Source: Planctomycetota bacterium (GTDB lineage: Bacteria; Planctomycetota; Phycisphaerae; Phycisphaerales; UBA1924). From it: a DNA stretch of 55,055 nt. The stretch lies in assembly GCA_003696675.1 (NCBI GenBank), contig RFGH01000136.1, positions 1-55,055 of the forward strand, given 5' to 3'. The notes under the pieces are model-generated. The model was not told the DNA's origin, did no database searches, and saw nothing but the letters and a program-made list of their open reading frames with translations. Within the stretch, counting starts at the first letter, position 1; the number at the start of each line of letters is the position of its first letter. Both the position numbers and the translations under genes were made by a program. Below are positions 26,905-33,645 of the stretch, one piece after another.

Positions 26905-27633
26905 ATGCCCACCCTCGGACCCGCCGAGTACCTCCATTTCCTCCACCGCGCTTGGCGGTACCGCATCCGCACCGAGCGGCAGGAGCTCGGATATGTCCGC
27001 TCCCTGGATCTCGCCGGGAGGACCGTCATCGATATCGGAGCCCACCGCGGCATCTACAGCTTCTGGCTCCGCCTGGCGGTCGGGCCGAACGGGCGGGTCG
27101 TCTCCTTCGAACCCCAGCCCGAGATGCTGGCCGAGCTGCGCCAAATGGTCGGCTCCTTCCGGTTCCGCAACCTCGATGTCGTCCCGGCCGGGCTCTCCGA
27201 TGCCCCCGGCACCGCCACCCTGTACCGGGATGGCGACCACACCGGCGGGGCCTCACTCGACTCCCGCCACTCCGACGCGGCCGCAGCGTTCGAGATCCCG
27301 GTCACCACACTCGACGAATACGCCCGCGAGCACAGACTCGACCGCGTCGCCCTGATCAAGTGCGATGTCGAAGGCCACGAGCGGGCCGTCTTCCGAGGCG
27401 GGCGGGCCATCCTCACAGACCACCGACCGCGACTGCTCTTCGAATGCCACGACCGCCACGCACGCGATGGCGGCGTATTCGAGGACCTCAAGGCCCTCGG
27501 ATACCGAGGCTGGATGCTCGACGGACGCACCCACCACCCCGTCGAGCAGTTCGACGCGATCCGCGACCGGATCGACAAGCCCTACCTCAACTTCATCTTC
27601 GAACCCGAAGAGTGCGTCACGCTGGACCGCTGA
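26905..27633 (+). CDS. FkbM family methyltransferase
   Basis: 242 residues from ATG at 26905. SAM-binding motif I is TVIDIGAHRGIYSFW, motif II VVSFEPQPEML, and the FkbM-typical ALIKCDVEGHERAVFRGG follows, then RLLFECHD. FkbM enzymes methylate hydroxyl groups of sugars or secondary metabolites. No ribosome site is visible; TAAACT lies about 12 nt upstream, which could mean a very short leader. The substrate is unknown. The neighbourhood offers no polysaccharide cluster beyond the distant GT4 gene. Confidence 0.88.
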   Translation: MPTLGPAEYLHFLHRAWRYRIRTERQELGYVRSLDLAGRTVIDIGAHRGIYSFWLRLAVGPNGRVVSFEPQPEMLAELRQMVGSFRFRNLDVVPAGLSDAPGTATLYRDGDHTGGASLDSRHSDAAAAFEIPVTTLDEYAREHRLDRVALIKCDVEGHERAVFRGGRAILTDHRPRLLFECHDRHARDGGVFEDLKALGYRGWMLDGRTHHPVEQFDAIRDRIDKPYLNFIFEPEECVTLDR

Positions 27634-27643
27634 GCGCCCCGGG

Positions 27644-28450
27644 TCACGCCGCCTTCTTGCGCATCCATGTCGTCCCGGCCACGCCGTCGCGAGTCACCAG
27701 GAACAGGTCCTTGGTGATCGGGTACGGCAGACGCGAGAAGTCCTCCTCCACCCGCTCCTGCAGCCGCCGGACGAAGCCCGCCGGCTCGCAGCTCATCGCG
27801 ATGAACATGTCCCGGGCCGGGGTGGCCACATAAAAGTCTTTGCCCAGCCGGGTCGCCAGCCTGCGGTGCAGATCGCCCAGAAGCAGGCGTGCCGCGTCGT
27901 ACCCGTCCTGCTCGGCCACGATGACCGCCCGACCGCCCTCGGCCGACTCGATCACCTGCATGTCCAGTTCCGGAGCGTACAGCTCGAGATTCTCCCGCGC
28001 CAGTTCGTCGAGCTGCTCGACCGTGATGCCCCAGCGTGCCACCTGCTCGGTCGTGATGCTCACGGTCATGTGCGGCATATCCATCACGAACACCACGACC
28101 GTGTCGTTGACGAACGGCACATGGGCCACCAACTCCCGCGACAGATGCTGGAAAATCGACTCGGGCTGGATGCGAGGCATGATCCGCGCCTTGGCCACCT
28201 CGAACGGGGTGTCCCCCACATCCAGGGTTTCACCGGTGAACAGCTGGTCGAGGAAGTGCTCGACGATGTCGGTGCCCCGATCCGGCTCGTGGGCGACCAT
28301 GCGAAGAAGGTTCTCCAAGTCCAGCCGCCGCCCATTGACGAGCAGCTCCTTCGGGCTGATCCGGTCGATCCGGTACCCCGGCTGCATCCGCTCGATGAGA
28401 CGGGCAACCTGCTCGGCAAAGGCTTCGGGCTCGATGGGCATCGACGCCAT
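27644..28450 (-). CDS. DUF1444 family protein
   Basis: 268 residues from ATG at 28450, with GGAGG 8 nt upstream. DUF1444 (YtpQ-like) proteins are conserved cytosolic proteins of unknown function. Visible blocks are RISPKELLVNGRRLDLENLLRMV, RIMPRIQPESIF, LVAHVPFVNDTVVVFVMDMP, the DYD-like YDAARLLLGDL, and the C-terminal DLFLVTRDGVAGTTWMRKK. There is no signal peptide or membrane helix. It is convergent with the FkbM gene (10-nt gap). Confidence 0.82.
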   Translation of the reverse strand: MASMPIEPEAFAEQVARLIERMQPGYRIDRISPKELLVNGRRLDLENLLRMVAHEPDRGTDIVEHFLDQLFTGETLDVGDTPFEVAKARIMPRIQPESIFQHLSRELVAHVPFVNDTVVVFVMDMPHMTVSITTEQVARWGITVEQLDELARENLELYAPELDMQVIESAEGGRAVIVAEQDGYDAARLLLGDLHRRLATRLGKDFYVATPARDMFIAMSCEPAGFVRRLQERVEEDFSRLPYPITKDLFLVTRDGVAGTTWMRKKAA

Positions 28451-28785
28451 TCCCTGTCCTCCAGCGGCTCCGAGACGCGGGGCCGTACCCGGTCATCGTC
28501 AGCCAGACGGAGCGACTGACCCCCGAGGCCGCCTGTCACCGATGTCGGGACACCCGTGGGATCGGACCGCCCGAATGTTCGGGCTGGGACGGTCCGCGAA
28601 CACCCCGGATGGGGGTGGATCTCCCCAAACCGGGGCGTCCCCCCAGAATCGGTATACCCGCCAGGATGCGGGCGGGCACGGGTTGCACGGACTTCGTGGT
28701 TGGCTAGAATCGCCGCCTGCAGCGGGTCGGTCCGCGGGCGCACCGTGCGCCCGGTTCCGACGACCGCGTATCCGGAGACCTCCCA
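28451..28785. other. Intergenic region upstream of acpP
   Basis: 335 bases without a gene between divergent DUF1444 and acpP. It holds the acpP promoter (28683-28710), and a short GC-rich palindrome in the acpP leader (28736-28743 with 28745-28752). The rest is G/C-run-rich sequence in which I see no coding or RNA gene. Confidence 0.6.
28683..28710 (+). promoter_or_regulatory. Putative sigma-70-type promoter of acpP
   Basis: TTGCAC (28683-28688), 16-nt spacer, TAGAAT (28705-28710). Both boxes match consensus at four or five of six positions, unusual in this GC-rich background. The acpP start is 75 nt downstream, leaving a leader with a GC-rich palindrome. Confidence 0.65.
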
Positions 28786-29034
28786 GTGACCGAACAGGAA
28801 ATCGAAGCGAAGGTGATCGAGATCGTCGCCGAGCAGATGGGCGCCGATAAGAGCAAGATCACCCGAGACACCCACTTCGTCGACGACCTGAACGCTGACT
28901 CGCTGGACACCGTCGAGCTGGTCATGGAGTTCGAGGACGAGTTCGAGACCTCCATCCCCGACGAGCAGGCCGAGAAGATCCAGACCGTCGGCCAGGCCAT
29001 CGAGTTCATCAAGCAGGCTCAGGGCGTCGAGTAA
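28786..29034 (+). CDS. acpP: Acyl carrier protein
   Basis: 82 residues from GTG at 28786 with GGAG 9 nt upstream. It is an acidic four-helix carrier of growing fatty acyl chains. The phosphopantetheine attachment Ser39 lies in [15 protein letters not shown], the standard AcpP motif. Length and charge match primary-metabolism AcpP. fabF follows after 77 nt, as in many bacterial fab clusters; fabD, fabG and fabH are not in the window. Confidence 0.96.
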   Translation: MTEQEIEAKVIEIVAEQMGADKSKITRDTHFVDDLNADSLDTVELVMEFEDEFETSIPDEQAEKIQTVGQAIEFIKQAQGVE

Positions 29035-29050
29035 ACCGACCCCCCCGCAT

Positions 29051-29082
29051 CCTCCCGGCGTCCGGACTCGGACGCCAGGAGG
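29051..29082 (+). promoter_or_regulatory. Stem-loop between acpP and fabF
   Basis: An 8-bp perfect stem (29057-29064 with 29069-29076), loop GACT, extended after one mismatch by 5 more pairs (29051-29055 with 29078-29082). There is no T-tract, so it is not a classic terminator. It may cap or process the transcript and set the acpP:fabF ratio. Confidence 0.5.
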
Positions 29083-29111
29083 ACCCCGCGAGACCGGGAG
29101 CCCCCCACACC

Positions 29112-30383
29112 ATGACCCACCCCAACGGACGGCGCGTCGTCATCACCGGGTACGGCGCGGTCACCGACCTCGCTCACTCTGCGCCGGGCACATGGGAAGC
29201 CATGCGCGACGGCCGCTCCGGCATTGCGCCCACCCAACTGCCCGACTTCGATCAGTTCGAGGGCTGGACTGTCACCATCGCGGGACAGGTCCGCGAGTGG
29301 TCCCCCGACTTCCTCGACCACCGGGAAGCCAAGCGGATGGACCGATGCACCCTGCTTGGCTTGGCGGCGGCCGAGGAAGCCGTCCGCCATTCCGGGCTGG
29401 ACTTCAACGCGGGCGACCCCACCGCACGGGGCATCGTCGTCGGCTCGGGCATCGGAGGCATCAAGACCATCGAGGACGGCGTCGTCGTCCTGCATAACAA
29501 AGGCCCGGGGCGGCTCTCGCCGTTCACCGTGCCCCGCCTGATGGTCAACGCCGTCACAGGCAACATCTCGATCCGGTTCAACCTCCAAGGCCCGGCGTCC
29601 GCCCACGCCACCGCCTGCGCCTCGTCCGGGCACGCCATCGGCGACGCCATGGGCTACATCCGGCGCGGTCAGGCCGAGGTGATGCTGGCAGGCGGGGCCG
29701 AGGCGGCCGTCACCCCCCTGTGCATCGGCGCCTTCATGACCATGAAGGCCCTCTCGACCCGCAACGACGAGCCAACCAAGGCCAGCCGCCCCTTCGACGC
29801 CGATCGGGACGGCTTCGTCCTGGCCGAGGGGGCCGCGATGTTCGTGCTCGAGTCTGAGGAGTACGCCAAAGCCCGCGGGGCGAACATCTTGGGCGAGTTG
29901 GTCGGCTTCGGCAACTCGTCCGACGCCGGGCACATCACCGCCCCGGACGCCGAGGGACGCGGGGCGACCAACGCCATGCGCTGGGCCTTGAAGGACTCCG
30001 GGCTGAACACCTCGGATATCAACTACATCAACGCCCACGGCACCTCGACCCCGCTGGGCGACAAGGCCGAGGTCCACGCCGTCAAGACACTCTTCGGCGA
30101 CCGGGCCGCCCCGGGCAACGGTCTGGTGATGTCCTCGACCAAGTCGGTCCACGGGCACACGCTGGGTGCCTCGGGCGCGGTCGAGATGATCGCCTGCCTC
30201 CACGCCATCAACGACGGCGTGGTCGCCCCCACGATCAACCTCGACACGATCGACCCGGACTGCGCCGGCATCGACCTGGTGCCCAACCAGGCCCGGGAGA
30301 TGCCTGTCCGATATGCCATGAACAACACCTTCGGCTTCGGCGGACACAATGTCTGCCTGATCGTCGGGAAGTACGACGGCTGA
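29112..30383 (+). CDS. fabF: 3-oxoacyl-ACP synthase II
   Basis: 423 residues. It condenses malonyl-ACP with acyl-ACP during chain elongation. The catalytic Cys169 is in ATACASSGHAIG; the two His are in NAHGTSTPLGD and SVHGHTLGASG, the latter preceded by the conserved Lys of TKSV. The C-terminal GFGGHNVCL motif is intact. About 10 extra residues precede the family's usual VVITGYGAV start; GGGAG lies 11 nt before the ATG. It is downstream of acpP in the same direction. Confidence 0.95.
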   Translation: MTHPNGRRVVITGYGAVTDLAHSAPGTWEAMRDGRSGIAPTQLPDFDQFEGWTVTIAGQVREWSPDFLDHREAKRMDRCTLLGLAAAEEAVRHSGLDFNAGDPTARGIVVGSGIGGIKTIEDGVVVLHNKGPGRLSPFTVPRLMVNAVTGNISIRFNLQGPASAHATACASSGHAIGDAMGYIRRGQAEVMLAGGAEAAVTPLCIGAFMTMKALSTRNDEPTKASRPFDADRDGFVLAEGAAMFVLESEEYAKARGANILGELVGFGNSSDAGHITAPDAEGRGATNAMRWALKDSGLNTSDINYINAHGTSTPLGDKAEVHAVKTLFGDRAAPGNGLVMSSTKSVHGHTLGASGAVEMIACLHAINDGVVAPTINLDTIDPDCAGIDLVPNQAREMPVRYAMNNTFGFGGHNVCLIVGKYDG

Positions 30384-30410
30384 CCCCTCCTGCCTCGCGA
30401 CTCCTCCGAA

Positions 30411-30533
30411 GAGGAACGCCGAGGACGCGGAGCGAAACTACGCAAAGTTCGCAGAACCAAGGGAAATGGGCTTCGATCCGGAGCCCCTTTCTGTCTTTGC
30501 GATCTCAGCGTGGTCTTTGCGGCCTCTGCGTTC
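30411..30533. repeat. Degenerate inverted repeat of CGCAGAG/CGCAAAG units
   Basis: The left arm (30411-30460) and the reverse complement of the right arm (30486-30533) share a purine-rich pattern of CGC-RR-AG units about 10-11 nt apart; the first 19 nt of each arm match at about 15 positions. A small inner palindrome GGGCT/AGCCC sits in the centre. It lies in the gap between fabF and the FliN gene. It resembles dispersed CGCAGAG-type intergenic repeats of other bacteria, from general knowledge. Confidence 0.55.
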
Positions 30534-30631
30534 AGTCTTCCATCCGGCACGCCCGTTGCGTCCTCCCGGGCAGCGCAAGTACCTGCCGGCCCGGGCTGGA
30601 CCGGGGCGCAGGTTTTGCCGATGGAGAGCGC

Positions 30632-30970
30632 ATGTCGATTGATGTCCAGACCATACTGCGTATCGAGGTTCCGTTTGTGGTCGTGCTGGCCGAGCGGAAG
30701 ATGACCGTGCGGGAGGTCTGCGACATGGTGGTGGGCACGATCGTCGAGCTTCCCAAGCAGGCGGACGAGGAGCTGGAGATGCGGATCAACAACCGCCCGA
30801 TCGGGACCGGCACGGCCGTGAAGATCGGGGAAAACTTCGGTGTGCGGGTGGGCTATGTCGGCAACCCGACCGAACGGATCAAAGCCCTCTCGCAGGCGCC
30901 CGAGGAAGCGCCCAGCCAGGAAGACATCGATGCCGAGGCCCTGGCGGCCGCCCTGCTGTCTGGGCAGTGA
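30632..30970 (+). CDS. fliN: FliN-like flagellar motor switch protein (SpoA domain)
   Basis: 112 residues from ATG at 30632, GGAGAG directly upstream. A single SpoA/FliMN C-terminal domain: DVQTILRIEVPFVVVLAERKMTVREV, then VELPKQADEELEMRINNRPIGTGTAVKIGENFGVRV. FliN forms the lower C-ring of the flagellar switch, which CheY-P engages through FliM. The acidic Ala/Glu tail (about 90-112) is not part of the fold. It stands alone with no other flagellar genes around it; a type III secretion SpoA role is the alternative. With the che operon in the same window, a motility role is more likely. Confidence 0.82.
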   Translation: MSIDVQTILRIEVPFVVVLAERKMTVREVCDMVVGTIVELPKQADEELEMRINNRPIGTGTAVKIGENFGVRVGYVGNPTERIKALSQAPEEAPSQEDIDAEALAAALLSGQ

Positions 30971-30977
30971 GCGCATG

Positions 30978-31001
30978 AAAAGGGCCGGCGTTATGCCGGC
31001 C
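30978..31001 (-). terminator. Rho-independent terminator of the prepilin operon
   Basis: On the minus strand a 7-bp stem GGCCGGC/GCCGGCC (30983-30989 with 30995-31001), 5-nt loop, followed by CTTTTC. It sits 30 nt after the stop of the minus-strand prepilin gene and could also stop the convergent fliN transcript. Confidence 0.75.
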
Positions 31002-31030
31002 AGGTGGTTGGGGATCGAGGCCCACAGGGA

Positions 31031-32080
31031 TCAGTTCGGGAAGTCGCGCCCGCGGATGCCGTTGCGGGTGGCCCAGAAGATCGCGGGATACACCCCTGAG
31101 CCGCTTTGAGCGTTGCCGATCTCGAAACCGTCCTGGTGCATGCTGTAGTCGCGCAGGATGCGGAAGGTCGGAACCCAGTCATCGGCGGGGCGGTACGCCG
31201 ACGGGCGGTTGGGGCCGGGATCGTCCCACATGACATCGTAAATTTCACTGATCTTGATCTTCCGGACACTGCCGTCGACCGCGGCGACCGCAGGTGATGC
31301 TTCGGGGTTGTTCCACTGAGGAAACAGCTCTTCCTTGCCCAACACATCCGACGCGTTGAAGACCACCGAGTAGGCCGCGGCGGTGCGGTCACGCTTGGAC
31401 CAGTCGAACCGCTCCCAGATCAACGCTTTCTGCGACGGGTAGGTGGCATCGGTGACTTTGGCACGCCTGGCGAGCGAGGCGGCAGGGTTATTGCGGGGCG
31501 CGCCCGGCAGCGGAGTCTGGGTGTATCGCTCCGGTGCGAACCAGGTGGTCGGGCTGAGCACGTACGACCCGTCCCAGATCAGGTTGTCGATGGACACGTT
31601 GGGTGCGGTGATCCAGAGATCGTTGACACGGTTGATCAGGACCTTGTCGGTCGGGGCGAACTGGACCTCGCTCTGGTAGTCACCCGGGCTCAGCCAGCCG
31701 GCGACGACGCTGTACCAGTGGAAGGCGTACATCTCAGAGTACATCTTGGGCAGACCGGACGCCTGGAACTCGTAGATGCCGGCCTGCCCGGGCTTGCGGA
31801 CCTGGGCCCACCCGCCTCCGAATGTTCCGGGCGTGAACGACTCGATCGGGAACGGCGTGGTGAAGCTGTCATCAAACTCCAACGCATAAATCGCCTGGAT
31901 CTGCGCCATCGAGCGGAGATTCGCCTGGCTCTTGAGCAACTGGGCGCTCAGCCGGGCCTTGCCGACGGCGGGGATCAGGATGCCCAGCAGAAGGGCGATG
32001 ATGGCGATGACAACCAGAAGTTCGATCAGCGTGAATCCGGTCGGTCGGTGGCGGTTGATCGGGGCACTGCTATCGGTCAT
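31031..32080 (-). CDS. Type IV prepilin-like protein (pseudopilin), WATRNGIRGRDF tail
   Basis: 349 residues from ATG at 32080 with GAGAGGA upstream. The leader is ~14 residues ending in Gly before FTLIELLVVIAIIALLLGI, the class III prepilin cleavage/methylation motif; the prepilin peptidase would cut after Gly and methylate Phe. The large extracellular part is aromatic and Asn-rich, with a DGSVRKIKI segment (a DG motif reminiscent of the H-X9-DG region of DUF1559-type proteins). The C-terminus reads WATRNGIRGRDFPN, shared with the other prepilin of the operon. Two of the four ACGT sites of the whole window are in this gene. Pseudopilin size (~350) is large, as in planctomycetes. Confidence 0.88.
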   Translation of the reverse strand: MTDSSAPINRHRPTGFTLIELLVVIAIIALLLGILIPAVGKARLSAQLLKSQANLRSMAQIQAIYALEFDDSFTTPFPIESFTPGTFGGGWAQVRKPGQAGIYEFQASGLPKMYSEMYAFHWYSVVAGWLSPGDYQSEVQFAPTDKVLINRVNDLWITAPNVSIDNLIWDGSYVLSPTTWFAPERYTQTPLPGAPRNNPAASLARRAKVTDATYPSQKALIWERFDWSKRDRTAAAYSVVFNASDVLGKEELFPQWNNPEASPAVAAVDGSVRKIKISEIYDVMWDDPGPNRPSAYRPADDWVPTFRILRDYSMHQDGFEIGNAQSGSGVYPAIFWATRNGIRGRDFPN

Positions 32081-32108
32081 ATCAATCCTCTCGGTTCCAC
32101 GGTGGCGG

Positions 32109-32357
32109 TTAGCCCCCACTGCCAACGGAACGCATGTCGGTCACGCCGCGGGCGGGACTATCGTCCACGGGCGGCTCTTTGTCTTCGGCCGCGCTGCTGG
32201 CTTCCACGGCCTTCTCGCTGAGCCGATTGGCCTTCTGGGCGATTTCGTCTTCGATGGGGGCTTCGCCGTCCCGCGTCAGCACCCATGCGAAGCCCAGCCC
32301 ACACGCGGCGAGCAAGGCGAAGAGAAGGACCAGTCGTTTCTTCTTCGATGAGTCCAT
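32109..32357 (-). CDS. Small single-pass membrane or lipoprotein in prepilin operon
   Basis: 82 residues. Basic start MDSSKKKR, hydrophobic run LVLLFALLAACGLGFAWVL, then an acidic Ala/Glu/Asp tail. LAAC would fit a lipobox, but hydrophobicity continues past the Cys, so a plain membrane anchor is equally likely. It lies between two prepilin genes with gaps of 24 and 28 nt, so it is co-transcribed and may act in their export or assembly. No family is recognised. Confidence 0.7.
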   Translation of the reverse strand: MDSSKKKRLVLLFALLAACGLGFAWVLTRDGEAPIEDEIAQKANRLSEKAVEASSAAEDKEPPVDDSPARGVTDMRSVGSGG

Positions 32358-32381
32358 TCGTCGGATGCTCCCATGGGTGAT

Positions 32382-33353
32382 TTATCGGCGGATGAAATCA
32401 CGCCCGCGGATGCCGTTGCGGGTGGCCCACAGGAATCCCACATCACCATAGATCCAGTCGAAACCTTGGTCGATGGAATACTCGAGATATTGCATCGAGG
32501 TCACGGACGGATTCCAAAGGCCGGCGGGTATGCCGAGACCGCTGAACCGCTGGCCCGGGATAAGTGAGTTTTCGTCCGTATCGGCGATGACCTGCGCGAT
32601 CGCGATCGACCGAGCGCTCCCATCGATCAGGCCGACCTGCGGCTCGGCATCGGGTTGGTTGAACTGGACACCGATGTCGCCGCTGAAATCCTTGTTCTCG
32701 AAGATGATGACCTTCTCACTGGGATAGGCCACATTGGGGAACCGCTGACGCTTGAAGAAGAAGCGGTTGTTAACGGTCGCATTCTCTCGGGTCGGCCCGG
32801 CGAAGCGGGCCTCGGTCTGCCAGAAGGTCGGGGGATACCAGTAGCTTGTGGGGAAGATCCAGTTAAGGTTGGTCTGGGCATTCGCCCCGTTGTTCTCGAC
32901 GAACCAGTTGGCGAGGGCGCGGTCACCGGGCGCGACGATGGTTTCCAGACGCGAGGTGGTCTGGTCCTGATCGTAGAGGGTGTGGGCCAGCCAGTGATAG
33001 CCGTAGCCCTCGGACCCCTGGCCGTACCGCTGATAATCCCAGCCAACGCGGCACTCGGAGTCTTTGACCCACAACCAGGCGCGGGACTGGCCCTGCGTGC
33101 TGGAGGGGTTGCCGTTAGAGCAAAGCAGGTTCGGTGAGAACGGATTGATGAACTCGTCGTCGTTGTCATTGGAGTAGAAGTGGAACTCCATGACATTCTG
33201 ACGGATGTTCGAAAGACTCTTGACGAGCTGCGCCGAACGGCGGGCCTTGCCCACCGCCGGGAGGAGAATGCCGATGAGCAGTGCGATGATCGCGATGACC
33301 ACCAGCAGCTCGATCAAGGTAAATGCGCCACGCCGACCATGACGGCCCATCAT
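32382..33353 (-). CDS. Type IV prepilin-like protein (pseudopilin), WATRNGIRGRDF tail
   Basis: 323 residues from the first of two adjacent ATGs (33353; 33350 is the alternative). The short basic leader MMGRHGRRGA precedes FTLIELLVVIAIIALLIGILLPAVGKARRSAQL, nearly identical to the second prepilin gene. One unusual point is Ala, not Gly, at the position before the cleaved Phe (GAFTLIE). The mature domain is rich in Asn, Trp and Tyr, with a DGSARSIAI segment before the end. The C-terminus WATRNGIRGRDFIRR matches its partner. It is the first gene of a three-gene operon (33353 to 31031). Probable role: minor pilin or secretion pseudopilin. Confidence 0.87.
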   Translation of the reverse strand: MMGRHGRRGAFTLIELLVVIAIIALLIGILLPAVGKARRSAQLVKSLSNIRQNVMEFHFYSNDNDDEFINPFSPNLLCSNGNPSSTQGQSRAWLWVKDSECRVGWDYQRYGQGSEGYGYHWLAHTLYDQDQTTSRLETIVAPGDRALANWFVENNGANAQTNLNWIFPTSYWYPPTFWQTEARFAGPTRENATVNNRFFFKRQRFPNVAYPSEKVIIFENKDFSGDIGVQFNQPDAEPQVGLIDGSARSIAIAQVIADTDENSLIPGQRFSGLGIPAGLWNPSVTSMQYLEYSIDQGFDWIYGDVGFLWATRNGIRGRDFIRR

Positions 33354-33645
33354 GCACCCCGCAAACGCGTTCTGAAACCGATCCGAACGGAGCGGCCTTT
33401 CGCAACACTGAACCGCCCGGAACCGGGCGGAGACCCCCGTCAGCGTACCACAAAGCCGGGTCCGACGCCACGGAGTTTGGGCGTTGGTCGCCCGGCGAAT
33501 CCGGGGCAGGGGTGGCCCGAGAACCCTATGGCTATGGTTCGCACGGGCCCGCGGAGCCCGATTCGGCCCGATCGGCATGGGATCCCCCCCGATCTGGCCG
33601 ATGATCCCGGCACCACGATCCGTTCCTTCAGCCGCGAGAAAGCAC
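33354..33645. other. Intergenic region between divergent prepilin and GH15 genes
   Basis: 292 bases holding both promoters. A hairpin of seven pairs (33413-33419 with 33424-33430, loop GAAC) stands out; it has no T-tract. I see no convincing -35/-10 pair and no small gene. Confidence 0.4.

Noticed and set aside
28736..28752. GC-rich palindrome in the acpP leader as a terminator
   Set aside because: It has almost no loop and no T-tract, and lies downstream of the promoter of an essential gene. At most it is a leader hairpin.
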